Origin: Verrucomicrobiota bacterium
Lineage (GTDB): Bacteria > Verrucomicrobiota > Verrucomicrobiia > Opitutales > JAKPNF01
DNA: 36,240 nucleotides
NCBI GenBank assembly: GCA_029548565.1
Contig: JAKPNF010000055.1
Location: forward strand, 1 to 36,240
Direction of reading: 5' to 3'
Part shown: one piece after another, positions 1-8,352 of the stretch
Position numbering within the stretch: the stretch's first letter is position 1
How the letters are laid out: every line of letters begins with the position of its first letter
Position numbers and translations under genes: made by a program
Notes under the pieces: model-generated
Seen by the model: only the letters and a program-made list of their open reading frames with translations
Told to the model about the DNA's origin: nothing
Database searches by the model: none

Positions 1-2
1 CA

Positions 3-21
3 TGTCGGCGTTCAGCCGACA
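3..21 (-). other. Small hairpin downstream of the lpxR-like gene
   Basis: TGTCGGC (3-9) and GCCGACA (15-21) form a perfect 7-bp stem around the 5-nt loop GTTCA. It lies about 30 bases past the stop of the minus-strand lpxR-like gene, where the operon's terminator would be expected. The left window edge cuts off any U-run, so a terminator role is only a possibility. Confidence 0.35.
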
Positions 22-48
22 CCAAAAAGATCCCTCGCATTTAATCCT

Positions 49-1083
49 CTAAAATTCTATATTCAAGCGCGCTGAGCAGAACCACTGCGGGCGGCCTTGG
101 TTGCGGAATTCTTCGGTGCGGAAAACTTGGGAGAAGATGAAGGAGACGCGCTGGTAGCGCAGCGCCAGGCCCGCCTGCACCTCGGCCACGGCGTAGCGCT
201 TGGCGATACTGGGGCTGTCTTTAAACGTGCTGCCGTCCAAAAAGATGTTGCGGGCGATGGCGCGGCCTTCGGCGCCGAAAAATCCGTAGATGGAAAGGTC
301 GCTTGCGTGCGCGGAAAAGGCCGGGGCGGTCAGTTCGGCCGGGTGCATGGTTTGCGGGCCGAAGTCGTCCGGCAGGTGCCAGCCCGCGCGCAGCATGAAG
401 CCCGCGTTGACGTAGTCGAACACATTGCCAACGACAATGCCCGCGCTCGGCAAAAAGTCCCAGGTAAAATTCTCGCCGAAGTCGCCCTGCGCGACGCGCC
501 AGGTGCGCTCGTAGGCGATGACAATGGCGGGTTCGTTGGGCAGTTGGTAATCCCAGCCGAGGAATTTCTCGACGTGTGCGAGATGGTCGTGCGCGAAGTC
601 CTGGGTTTCCTTGCCCAGCGCCCAGGGGCCGACGACGCCGAGGGACAGTTGCAGGATGTCGCGCGTTTTTTGCGTTTGGGCGACCCACGACAGATTCGCG
701 TACAGCCAGCCCGCGTAGGGGCGTTGGGCAGGGTCGGGTACCGGCTGCATTTTTGTGGTGGGCGTGAAAAACTGCTGTCCGGCCGTGATGCCGACGATTT
801 TTTGCGCATCGGGCGCGTTCATCCAGGGGATCCAGCGGGCGGGCGCGCTCATCCAGAAGGGGAGGACGGTGTCTTCCCAGGTGTGCTTGGGTGTGAATGC
901 GTAGGAGATTTGCTGGTTGGAGGTGTTCCAGCGGTCGGTGCCGTTGAATAGGTCGTTTTCAAAATGAATTGAAAACACGCCCAGGCGCTTTTCGGGGGCT
1001 TGTTGCGAGTCTTGTCCATTAGCGCATAGCACGCCTGCGCTGATCGTCAGCGCAAAAAGCAGGCGTTGCGCAATGCCCTTCAT
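49..1083 (-). CDS. lpxR: LpxR-like lipid A 3'-O-deacylase (DUF2219 family outer-membrane protein)
   Basis: 344 aa. LpxR is an outer-membrane beta-barrel that removes the 3'-linked acyloxyacyl chains of lipid A, altering surface charge and immune recognition. The sequence shows an N-terminal signal peptide (about residues 1-23, ending CANG), then the family's opening block FENDLFNGTDRW. This corresponds to the END..TD region that holds the Asn/Asp active-site and Ca2+-binding positions in LpxR. Further family blocks follow: GQQFFTPT, RPYAGWLY and LGVVGPWALGKETQ, with nearby histidines (DHLAHVEKF). The last residue is Phe, as is typical of barrel proteins inserted by BamA. It starts 3 nt after the stop of the SurA-like gene, so it is probably the last gene of the parA-rnc-mfd-surA operon, and an outer-membrane chaperone next to a barrel client is a sensible pairing. 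Family assignment is good; substrate activity is inferred. Confidence 0.82.
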   Translation of the reverse strand: MKGIAQRLLFALTISAGVLCANGQDSQQAPEKRLGVFSIHFENDLFNGTDRWNTSNQQISYAFTPKHTWEDTVLPFWMSAPARWIPWMNAPDAQKIVGITAGQQFFTPTTKMQPVPDPAQRPYAGWLYANLSWVAQTQKTRDILQLSLGVVGPWALGKETQDFAHDHLAHVEKFLGWDYQLPNEPAIVIAYERTWRVAQGDFGENFTWDFLPSAGIVVGNVFDYVNAGFMLRAGWHLPDDFGPQTMHPAELTAPAFSAHASDLSIYGFFGAEGRAIARNIFLDGSTFKDSPSIAKRYAVAEVQAGLALRYQRVSFIFSQVFRTEEFRNQGRPQWFCSARLNIEF

Positions 1084-1086
1084 TCT

Positions 1087-2067
1087 TTAAAGATAGGTTT
1101 TTATGTAGGCGTCGCGGCGCAGGCGTTCCATCCATTTTTGCTGCGCCTTGCGGGCGTTCTCGGCGTTGATGGCCAGTTCCACGCGGTCGCGCACTTCGTC
1201 CAGCGGCTGCACGCCCTCGGGGCGGTAGTCCTGCACGTACAAAATAAACGTGTAGTTGGAAATGTCGATCGGCTGCGTGTAACCGCCGGGCTTTAATTCA
1301 AAGGCGCTGTCGGAAAGTTCCTTGCGGATGTTCTCGCGCGTCACCCAGCCCCAGTCGCCGCCGTCCTTGGCCTTGGCGTCCTGCGAAAATTCGGCGGCCA
1401 CCTGCTCGAAGGGTTTTCCTTTTTGCAATTCGGCGTAGGCTTGCGCGCCGCGCTTGCGGGTCTGCTCGAGCGCTTCGCCCGGCAGCGGTTGTATCGTGAT
1501 CTGGCGCAGGTGCACGGCCTCCTTTTGAAAAAACTCCTGCTTGTGCTGCTCGTAAAACTGCTGGATGCGCTCGGGGCTGATTTCCGCCAGGGTGCGGCGC
1601 TGCTGGCCGCGCATGTACTGGAGGATTTGGTTTTCCTCGATCTCCTTGCGGAAGTCGCGGATGGTCTTGCCCTCGGCTTTGAGGTAGTCCAGAAATTGCT
1701 GGCGGTCGCCCTGGAACTGGGTGGTGATGATGTTTTCCAGCTCGGCCTCGATGACCATCTTGGGCACCATCGCGCCGCGGTCGGTGAAGTCTTTTATGAT
1801 GAGGATGCGGTCGATCATGTTGCGCAGCACGTCGGCGCGCATTTCGGCCAGGCGTTTTTCCATGTCCTCGGGGCTGGTGGCGCTGCGCGAGAGCTGCTCG
1901 AGCAGGGGAACCAGCTCGCGGCGCAGCTCCTCCACGGTGATGATGCGCTCGTTGACCACGGCCGCTATGCCGTTGGCGTAGCTCCTGTCGTCGGGGCGCG
2001 CGCCTATCGCCTGCCCCATGAGGCACGGGGTGATGGCGGCGAGGGCTAGGCAGGCAAAAAATCTCAT
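1087..2067 (-). CDS. Periplasmic SurA-like parvulin peptidyl-prolyl isomerase/chaperone
   Basis: 326 aa. The frame stays open much further upstream (to about 2601), but the ATG at 2067 is chosen because it begins a clear signal peptide (MRFFACLALAAITPCLMGQA). It also overlaps the mfd stop as ATGA, suggesting translational coupling. Residues 31-165 form a SurA_N-like helical domain (ANGIAAVVNERIITVEEL, then IDRILIIKDF). Residues about 184-282 form a single parvulin domain (VHLRQITIQPL, FSQDAKAKDGGDWGW, ELKPGGYTQPI). SurA family members escort unfolded beta-barrel proteins across the periplasm. E. coli SurA has two parvulin domains and this protein has one, as is common outside Proteobacteria. 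The next gene encodes a beta-barrel lipid A deacylase. Confidence 0.85.
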   Translation of the reverse strand: MRFFACLALAAITPCLMGQAIGARPDDRSYANGIAAVVNERIITVEELRRELVPLLEQLSRSATSPEDMEKRLAEMRADVLRNMIDRILIIKDFTDRGAMVPKMVIEAELENIITTQFQGDRQQFLDYLKAEGKTIRDFRKEIEENQILQYMRGQQRRTLAEISPERIQQFYEQHKQEFFQKEAVHLRQITIQPLPGEALEQTRKRGAQAYAELQKGKPFEQVAAEFSQDAKAKDGGDWGWVTRENIRKELSDSAFELKPGGYTQPIDISNYTFILYVQDYRPEGVQPLDEVRDRVELAINAENARKAQQKWMERLRRDAYIKTYL

Positions 2068-5000
2068 GAAGCGGCTTGGTTTTTCAAAAAAATAAGTATT
2101 TCCCCCATTCTTGAGAGGGGGGCGCGCTGGGTCAAGCGGGGAAAACGGTTTCCAATAAGCACGGGCTGCGGGCCTTTGGCGCCCGGGCGCATGCATTGCA
2201 GTTTGTCGCCGAGCGTCTGCACGCTGACAATGCCCGCCCTTTCCGCGGCCACGCGGATGCGGTTGAGCGCCACGAGCGCCCGCGCGCTTTCGGGCAGGGG
2301 GCCGAAGCGGTCGCAAAGCGCGGCCTCGATCTCGTCCAAGTCCGCGGGCGTTTCGGCCAGCGCGAGGCGGCGGTACATGTCGATGCGCAGGCGCGCCTCG
2401 GCGATGTAATCGGACGGCAGCCACGCGGTGAGGCCCTGCTGCGCGCTGTTTTCCTCCTCGAAAAATCCCTTGGCGGGCAAGTTGCCTTCCTCGGCCAATT
2501 CCGGGCCGCTGCGCACAAAATCCAAATGCACGTTGGCGCGCACGACTTTTGCCAGCGGCTCGCCTTTCAAACGCGAAATGCTCTGGCGCAGCAGCGTGCA
2601 ATAAAGGTCAAAGCCCACGCCCGCGATGTGGCCGCTTTGTTTGGCGCCGAGCAAATTGCCCGCCCCGCGCAATTCCAGATCGCGCATGGCGATGCGGAAG
2701 CCGCCGCCGAGCTGGTTGTACTGGCGCATCGCGCTCAAACGTTTTCTGGCCTGTTCTAATAACAACCCGTGGCGATGCAAAAGCAAATACGCGTACGCCT
2801 GCCGGTTAAAACGCCCGACGCGCCCGCGCAGTTGGTAAAGCTGCGCCAGGCCGAAGCGGTCGGCCCCCTCGATGATGAGCGTGTTGCAGTTGGGGATGTC
2901 CAGCCCGGACTCGATGATCGTCGTGCATACCAGCACGTCGAATTGTCCGGCGACAAATTTTGTCATGAGTTCCTCGAGCTGGTCGGCGTCCATCTGCCCG
3001 TGGCCGACGCCGATGCGCAGATTCGGCAGCATCTCGCGCAAATGCGCCGCCACCTTCTCGATCGTCTGCACGCGGTTGTGCAGATAAAACACCTGGCCGC
3101 CGCGCCCGACCTCAAAACTGATCGCCTGGCGCACCAGTTCGGGGTCGTAACTTTTTACGATGGTTTGAATGGGCAGGCGGTCGACCGGCGCCGTCTCGAT
3201 GACGCTAAGTTCGCGCACGCCCATCAGCGCGAAGTACAGCGTGCGCGGGATCGGCGTCGCGCTCATCGTGAGGATGTCGATACTGTCGCGCAGGCGTTTG
3301 AGGCGTTCTTTTTGCTTCACGCCAAAGCGGTGTTCCTCGTCGACAACAAGCAGCCCCAAATCCTTGAAAACCGCGTCGCGCCCCAGCAGGCGGTGCGTGC
3401 CGATTAAGACGTCGATCTTTCCCTCGGCCAGTTGTTTTAAAATTTGCTTTTGCTGCCTCGCCGAACGGAAACGGCTGAGCATTTCCACCACCACCGGAAA
3501 GCCCGCGAAGCGCTCCTTGAACGTGTTGTAATGCTGCTGGGCGAGCACGGTCGTGGGCGCGAGCACTGCCACTTGCTTGCCGTCCAGCGCGGCCTTGAAC
3601 GCGGCGCGGATGGCGACTTCGGTTTTGCCGAACCCCACGTCGCCGCAGATGAGGCGGTCCATCGGCTTGTCGCTTTGCATGTCGGCCTTGACGGCCTCGA
3701 TGGCGGCCAACTGGTCGGCGGTTTCGCGGAAGGGGAAGGCGGTTTCCATCTCCTTTTGCCACGGCTGGTCGGGGCCGAACGCGTGGCCGGGCTTGGTCGT
3801 GCGCTTGGCCTGCATCGCAAGCAACTCCGCCGCGTAGTCGAGCGTCGCCAGCTCGGCGGCGCGGCGCGTTTTTTCCCAGCCCGGGCCGCCGAGCTTGCCG
3901 AGTTTTGGAATCGTTTTGGCCAGCCCCACGTAGCGCGAGAGCAGGTGCGACTCGTGCAGCGGCAGATGCAAGATCGCCCCGTCGTCGAACTCCAGCGAGA
4001 TGACTTCCTGCTCGCCGCCCGTTTGCGGCAGTTTGCGGATGCCGCGGTACAGGCAAAGCCCGTGCGCCAGGTGCACGAGGGTGTCGCCGTCGGCCAATTC
4101 GGAAAAGTCCAGCAGTTGGTCGACACGGCTGCGCTGGGGCAGCAAGCGCGCGCGCTTGGCGGCGCTTTGGCGGCGGAAGCGCCCGAAGATCTCGTTGTCG
4201 GTGACCAGCACCGCGGCGTTGCCGTTCAATTCACGAAAGCCGGAACCGCCTGTTTGCGCGACGATAATGTCGCGGCTTAAATTTTTCCATTCGGCGATGC
4301 CGTCGAGGATTTCCTCCAGCCGGTCGGCCTCGCCCTGCGTGCTCAGCGCGAAAAGCACCGCCTCCTTGTTTTTCGCAAAACGTGCGACCGTGCGCAAAAA
4401 ATCCGTGCGTGTGCGTGTCTCGGCGTCGAGCCTGTCCGCGCCTAAACTCTGCACATCGACGAAGGGGCGGTACTGCGCGAGCGATTCGGTGCGGTGCTCG
4501 ATGGTTTCGAGCGCGTGGTCAAATAATTCCGGCGACTCGTCGAACTGCGAAAGCCCTGCCCAGCGGTCGGCGGCTCCTTCGCGCGCGTCCAAAAGCGTTT
4601 GCAAATTGGGCTTGGGCGACGTGAAATTTTCGGGCTTTTGAAAAATCTCCGTGTTGAGCGCGTCCAGGTCGCGCGGCTGCTCTACTATCCATAGCACGCC
4701 TTCGCGCGGCAGGTAGCCGCAGGGCAGGGAGAGAGCGCGGCTGTCCTGCGCGACCCGCGCGGGGGCGGGCACGATCAGCAGTTCATTGAGCGCCTGCGCG
4801 CCGCGCTGCGTGGTGGGGTCGAAGGCGCGGATGCTCTCGATCTCGTCGCCGAAAAAATCAATGCGCGCGGGGGCGGCGGCGTTGAGCGGGTACACGTCGA
4901 TGATGCCGCCGCGCACGGAAAATTGCCCGGGCGTCTCGCAGACGGCCTCGTTGTCGTAGCCCAGCTCGCCGCTGAGTTTTTCCACGAGCGATTGGAACGG

Positions 5001-5441
5001 GAGAACGCTTTTGGGTTTTAATATGAGCTGCGTTTTTTCAAGCGCCTCCACGCTCGGCGCGCCTTGCATGAGCGCCGCCGGCGTCGAGCAGATGACAAGC
5101 GTGCCATCGGCCGCCGTGTGCCGGTGCAGCGCGGCCAAAACGCTGAGCCGGTCGCTTTGCGCCTCCAGTGCGCGCACGTCGTCCTCGTCGAGGTCGGGGA
5201 TTTCGGGAAAGACGAGCACGCGCGCGTTTTCCAGACGCTTTAGCGGATGGTCTTTTTGAAAGAACTCGATCCCGTACGCCCAGCGCTCGAGCGCGGCGGT
5301 GTCCTTCACGATCACCCAGGCGACCTTGCCCGGCGGGGTTTTCGCCGCGATGAGCGCCGCGCCGACGGCGCAGGCGGCCTGCGTCGAGACGCCCGTGTGC
5401 AATTCGGGCGAAAAGCAGGGCGGGATTTTTACGGGAATCAT
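2064..5441 (-). CDS. mfd: Transcription-repair coupling factor Mfd
   Basis: 1125 aa, close to the roughly 1150 aa usual for Mfd. Mfd removes RNA polymerase stalled at DNA lesions and recruits UvrA for excision repair. An N-terminal UvrB-like half is followed by the CarD-like RNA-polymerase-interacting domain (LADGDTLVHLAHGLCLYRGI). The RecG-like translocase has Walker A ICGDVGFGKTEVA (about 598-610), the GTHRLLG block, a DEEH box in VVDEEHRFGVKQKE (about 698), MSATPIPRTL, and late helicase motifs IIESGLDIPNCNT and QLRGRVGR. The C-terminal TRCF domain carries LRIDMYRRLA. The ATG overlaps the rnc stop by ATGA (5438-5441), and the stop overlaps the surA-like start in the same way, so it sits in the middle of a tightly coupled operon. 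Confidence 0.97.
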   Translation of the reverse strand: MIPVKIPPCFSPELHTGVSTQAACAVGAALIAAKTPPGKVAWVIVKDTAALERWAYGIEFFQKDHPLKRLENARVLVFPEIPDLDEDDVRALEAQSDRLSVLAALHRHTAADGTLVICSTPAALMQGAPSVEALEKTQLILKPKSVLPFQSLVEKLSGELGYDNEAVCETPGQFSVRGGIIDVYPLNAAAPARIDFFGDEIESIRAFDPTTQRGAQALNELLIVPAPARVAQDSRALSLPCGYLPREGVLWIVEQPRDLDALNTEIFQKPENFTSPKPNLQTLLDAREGAADRWAGLSQFDESPELFDHALETIEHRTESLAQYRPFVDVQSLGADRLDAETRTRTDFLRTVARFAKNKEAVLFALSTQGEADRLEEILDGIAEWKNLSRDIIVAQTGGSGFRELNGNAAVLVTDNEIFGRFRRQSAAKRARLLPQRSRVDQLLDFSELADGDTLVHLAHGLCLYRGIRKLPQTGGEQEVISLEFDDGAILHLPLHESHLLSRYVGLAKTIPKLGKLGGPGWEKTRRAAELATLDYAAELLAMQAKRTTKPGHAFGPDQPWQKEMETAFPFRETADQLAAIEAVKADMQSDKPMDRLICGDVGFGKTEVAIRAAFKAALDGKQVAVLAPTTVLAQQHYNTFKERFAGFPVVVEMLSRFRSARQQKQILKQLAEGKIDVLIGTHRLLGRDAVFKDLGLLVVDEEHRFGVKQKERLKRLRDSIDILTMSATPIPRTLYFALMGVRELSVIETAPVDRLPIQTIVKSYDPELVRQAISFEVGRGGQVFYLHNRVQTIEKVAAHLREMLPNLRIGVGHGQMDADQLEELMTKFVAGQFDVLVCTTIIESGLDIPNCNTLIIEGADRFGLAQLYQLRGRVGRFNRQAYAYLLLHRHGLLLEQARKRLSAMRQYNQLGGGFRIAMRDLELRGAGNLLGAKQSGHIAGVGFDLYCTLLRQSISRLKGEPLAKVVRANVHLDFVRSGPELAEEGNLPAKGFFEEENSAQQGLTAWLPSDYIAEARLRIDMYRRLALAETPADLDEIEAALCDRFGPLPESARALVALNRIRVAAERAGIVSVQTLGDKLQCMRPGAKGPQPVLIGNRFPRLTQRAPLSRMGEILIFLKNQAAS

Positions 5442-6139
5442 TCCCCGCCCCCCGCGCCCCCGATTTTTTCGAGCGCCTGCGCGGCCGCGCGCGCGTTGGC
5501 CAGGCGTTTGCTCGGGGCGCTGGCCGCGCCCAGCACTTGGGCGCCCGCGCGCACCTCCACATGAAAACTGCGCGCGTGCGCGGGGCCGTCCTCGCCCACA
5601 AGGACGTATTCAATTTCCGGATACTCCGGGTGGCGCGCCTTCCATTCCTGCAGCTTACCGCGCGCGTTGTGGGAGTGCCCGGCCTCGTCCAGCCGCTGTT
5701 TCAAGTCGCCGAACAAATTCAGCAGGACGGCTCTGGCCGTGTCGTACCCGGCGTCCAGAAACAGCGCGCCGATCAGCGCCTCGAAGGCGTCCGCGCGCAG
5801 GTTCTCGCGCTGGCGCGCGCCGTGGGCGTCCTCGTGGTCGGCCACGCGCATGTGGTCGGCCAAGCCGATTTCCCCCGCCAGTTCCGAGAGCGTGGGCGCG
5901 CCCACCAGCATCGCGCGCGCGTTGGACAAAAAGCCCTCGAGCTCGTCCCGAAAAAGGTTTCCGATTTTTTCGGCCACCACCAGCGAGATCACGGCGTCGC
6001 CCAAAAATTCGAGGCGCTGGTTATTAGGTGCCTGCGCGTCGTGCTGGGCGTAGGAGGGGTGGGTGAGCGCCGTTTGCAAGAGCGACGGGTCGGCAAAGCA
6101 ATGGCCGATGCGTTTTTCAAGCTCTTGCGTCGCGGGCAT
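5438..6139 (-). CDS. rnc: Ribonuclease III
   Basis: 233 aa, the usual size. RNase III cuts double-stranded RNA, mainly rRNA precursors and structured mRNAs. The catalytic domain holds the signature NNQRLEFLGDAVISLV (39-54), with metal-binding E44 and D48, and the second acidic pair D117/E120 in ADAFEALIGALFLD. The position equivalent to E. coli E38 is Gln in this protein. A C-terminal double-stranded RNA-binding domain (about 158-230) ends KRLANARAAAQALEKIG. It begins 10 nt after the parA stop and overlaps mfd by 4 nt. The catalytic set is otherwise intact. Confidence 0.96.
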   Translation of the reverse strand: MPATQELEKRIGHCFADPSLLQTALTHPSYAQHDAQAPNNQRLEFLGDAVISLVVAEKIGNLFRDELEGFLSNARAMLVGAPTLSELAGEIGLADHMRVADHEDAHGARQRENLRADAFEALIGALFLDAGYDTARAVLLNLFGDLKQRLDEAGHSHNARGKLQEWKARHPEYPEIEYVLVGEDGPAHARSFHVEVRAGAQVLGAASAPSKRLANARAAAQALEKIGGAGGGE

Positions 6140-6149
6140 GAAAAATTTT

Positions 6150-6989
6150 CTATGCCTGCTGCGGCACGTCGGTGTTCTGCGTCGGCGATTGTGCGGGCTG
6201 TGCGGCGGGCTGTTTTAAGCCGAAGCGGCGGATAAGCTCGTTGCCGAGTTTTTGGTAGGCTTGCGCGCCTGTGCTGTGCGCGTCGTAGTCGAAAATATTT
6301 TTGCCGAAGCTCGGCGCTTCCGAGAGGCGCACCGAGCGCGGGATCATGGTGTCGAACACCAGCTGCGGAAAATGCTTTCGCACCTCGTCGGTCACCTGGC
6401 GCGAGAGGTTGGTGCGCACATCGTACATCGTGAAAATGATGCCGCCCACGCCAAGCGACGGGTTGACGTTCGCCTGCTTGAGCTGCTCGACGACGTTCAA
6501 AATCTGGCTCAACCCCTCCATCGCGAGATACTCGCACTGCAGCGCGATCAACAGATAATCCGCGCAGGCCAGCCCGTTCATCGAAATGAGGCCGAGGGCG
6601 GGCGGGCAGTCCAGAATGATCGCGTCGAAGCTGTCGCCGTCGATCAGCGGCTGCAGGCAGCGGCGCATCTGTTGCAGGTAGTCTTCCTTTTGCCCCAGCT
6701 CGATCTCAATCGCGGCCAGGTCGACTTCCGAGGGGATGATGGACAAATTTTTTTGGCTCGTGGGCAGCACCTTTTCGAGCGCCGCTCCCTCGCCATGCAA
6801 GGGGCCGTAGAGGCTTTTGCCCGCCTCCTTCTCAAGCCCCAGCGCGCTGGTGGCGTTGGCCTGCGGGTCGAGGTCGATTAAAAGCGTGCGCACGCCGCGG
6901 CGGGCGAGGGCGGCCGAGAGATTGACGGCGGTCGTCGTCTTGCCGACGCCGCCCTTTTGATTGGCGATCGTAAAAACCTTGGCTGGCAT
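6150..6989 (-). CDS. parA: ParA/Soj-type chromosome partitioning ATPase
   Basis: 279 aa from the ATG at 6989. An in-frame alternative start 13 codons upstream adds a sequence unlike the family, while the chosen start places the deviant Walker A motif (NQKGGVGKTTTAVNLS) at residues 9-24, as in Soj. Walker A' LLIDLDPQANAT and Walker B IILDCPPALGLISMN are present. There is no N-terminal DNA-binding domain, so it resembles chromosomal rather than large plasmid ParA. ParA ATPases form ATP-dependent dimers on the nucleoid and move ParB-parS complexes. No parB follows; the next genes are rnc and mfd. The C-terminal tail is Gln/Ala/Pro-rich. It is the first gene of the minus-strand operon. Confidence 0.93.
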   Translation of the reverse strand: MPAKVFTIANQKGGVGKTTTAVNLSAALARRGVRTLLIDLDPQANATSALGLEKEAGKSLYGPLHGEGAALEKVLPTSQKNLSIIPSEVDLAAIEIELGQKEDYLQQMRRCLQPLIDGDSFDAIILDCPPALGLISMNGLACADYLLIALQCEYLAMEGLSQILNVVEQLKQANVNPSLGVGGIIFTMYDVRTNLSRQVTDEVRKHFPQLVFDTMIPRSVRLSEAPSFGKNIFDYDAHSTGAQAYQKLGNELIRRFGLKQPAAQPAQSPTQNTDVPQQA

Positions 6990-7036
6990 AAAAACAATTC
7001 TCGCGTGTTTGCGCCCAAAAGAAAACACAAATTCGC

Positions 7037-7065
7037 TTGTCAGGCGTATTTGTTTTTGATGAAAT
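7037..7065 (+). promoter_or_regulatory. Possible sigma-70-type promoter of tRNA-Cys
   Basis: TTGTCA (7037-7042) and TGAAAT (7060-7065) are separated by 17 nt and sit about 30 nt upstream of the tRNA-Cys 5' end. The -35 box matches the consensus at five of six positions and the -10 box at four of six. It is a by-eye match only, in an AT-rich gap that must also hold the parA promoter on the other strand. Confidence 0.35.
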
Positions 7066-7094
7066 AAACTCCTTTAGCCCAATGCCCTTTAAAC

Positions 7095-7169
7095 GGTGCG
7101 GTAGCCAAGTGGTAAGGCCGAGGTCTGCAAAACCTCTATTCGCCGGTTCGATTCCGGCCCGCACCTCCA
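7095..7169 (+). tRNA. tRNA-Cys (GCA)
   Basis: The acceptor stem GGTGCGG (7095-7101) pairs with CCGCACC (7159-7165). The anticodon stem GAGGT/ACCTC encloses the 7-nt loop CTGCAAA with anticodon GCA. The T arm is GCCGG-TTCGATT-CCGGC, the discriminator is T, and CCA is encoded at 7167-7169. All arms pair without mismatches. Confidence 0.97.
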
Positions 7170-7240
7170 GTTTTATTGGAAAAGTAAGAACGTGTGTGAA
7201 ACGGATTGCCTTGGCGGGTTAGGCGGCGGATGCTGGAGAT

Positions 7241-7960
7241 ATGTCCTCGTTAACTGATGCCGCCGCTGTGTTGCGCGATGCCGTGAAGATGCCGCCTGTG
7301 GCGGGGCTTTTGGCTGTTTATAATCCGCTTGAATATGCGTGGGCAATGCATGCGGCGTATATGCGGCGCTATGGGCGGGGGAATAAAAAAGTTTTGTTTT
7401 TGGGGATGAATCCTGGGCCGCATGGGATGGTGCAAACGGGGATACCGTTTGGGCATCCGCCTGCGGTGCGCGCGTTTTTGAAATTGGACGAACCCATCGG
7501 GCAGCCTGCAAACGCGCATCCGCTCATTCCCATCGACGGCCTTGCGCACAAGCGCGGGGAGGTCAGCGGCAAGCGCCTCTGGGGGTTGTTTGAAAAGCGC
7601 TTTAAAACGGCAGGGGCTTTTTTTGAGGAGCACTATGTGGTCAACTACTGTCCGTTGGCGTTTTTTGGGCAGGGCAAGCGCGGCGCTGTCAACGTGACGC
7701 CCGATAAGTTGCCTGCTGCCTACACGCAGCCGATTTACGCGGCCTGCGACGCGCACCTGCGCGCGGTGGTGGGAATTTTGAAGCCGCAGTGGATTGTGGG
7801 CGTGGGCGCCTTCGCGCAAAAGCGGGCGCTTGAGACGTTGGGGGATTTTTCCGTAAAAATCGCGGGAATCGCGCACCCCAGCCCCGCCAGTCCTTTGGCC
7901 AACCGCGGCGACTGGGGCGAGCTTGTCACTGGGCAGCTCAATGAGCAGGGCGTTTGGTGA
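7241..7960 (+). CDS. SMUG1-type uracil-DNA glycosylase (UDG family 3)
   Basis: 239 aa. It excises uracil, and in family members oxidised pyrimidines, from DNA to start base-excision repair. Motif 1 is GMNPGPHGMVQTG (55-67), which is diagnostic for SMUG1 rather than Ung. The catalytic-loop Asn is N57. Motif 2 is HPSPASPLAN (212-221), with H212 as the conserved histidine. Between them come RLWGLFEKRF and the VVNYCPLAFF strand, also as in SMUG1. GGAG lies about 6 nt upstream of the ATG, a good ribosome-binding site. The gene stands alone between two tRNA genes. SMUG1 is best known from animals and occurs in scattered bacteria. The dCTP deaminase further right in the window produces dUTP, so a uracil-repair enzyme is metabolically consistent, but there is no direct linkage. 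Confidence 0.9.
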   Translation: MSSLTDAAAVLRDAVKMPPVAGLLAVYNPLEYAWAMHAAYMRRYGRGNKKVLFLGMNPGPHGMVQTGIPFGHPPAVRAFLKLDEPIGQPANAHPLIPIDGLAHKRGEVSGKRLWGLFEKRFKTAGAFFEEHYVVNYCPLAFFGQGKRGAVNVTPDKLPAAYTQPIYAACDAHLRAVVGILKPQWIVGVGAFAQKRALETLGDFSVKIAGIAHPSPASPLANRGDWGELVTGQLNEQGVW

Positions 7961-8046
7961 ATTGGTTTTGAGCGCGGATGATATATCGGTTTTTCGAGGC
8001 TATTTTTAATCCTGCCTTCATGAAAACTAAAATGATTTTTTCGGAT

Positions 8047-8089
8047 AAAAAGTAAAGCTCCTTTCCCTCGGAAAACGAGGAAAAGGAGC
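8047..8089 (-). terminator. Hairpin terminator between the glycosylase gene and tRNA-Thr
   Basis: A 14-bp stem (8057-8070 with 8076-8089, one mismatch) closes a GAAAA loop. On the minus strand it is followed by a U-rich tract (TTTACTTTTT), so it can terminate the tRNA-Thr(TGT) transcript. It may also stop plus-strand readthrough from the glycosylase gene, where it is followed by GTTTT. Confidence 0.7.
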
Positions 8090-8111
8090 GTTTTGAGAGG
8101 GAGATTTAAAC

Positions 8112-8187
<76 letters not shown>

Positions 8188-8283
8188 GTGAAAGAAACAA
8201 AAATAACCGTCCGTGGCGTGTGTTTGCAAGCGCGGAAACGTTGGTGAGTTTTTAGATATGCTTCGTGCGCATTTTGCGAATGG

Positions 8284-8315
8284 TAAAATTTATTCGCCGG
8301 GGAAAATAAATTTTA
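8284..8315. other. Perfect 11-bp AT-rich inverted repeat
   Basis: TAAAATTTATT (8284-8294) and AATAAATTTTA (8305-8315) flank a GC-rich 10-nt spacer. It lies between the radC stop (8353) and the tRNA-Thr 5' end (8187), both on the minus strand. It could help end radC transcription or be an operator near the tRNA promoter. Nothing identifies a binding protein. Confidence 0.4.
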
Positions 8316-8352
8316 AAAGACACTCTTGCTGCGGGGTGTACTGGGCGTTTGA

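Noticed and set aside
2068-2601. Upstream extension of the SurA-like frame by 178 codons
   Set aside because: It lies antisense-free but inside mfd on the same strand, is rich in Arg/Ala/Pro with no family pattern, and the ATG at 2067 starts a clear signal peptide and overlaps the mfd stop.
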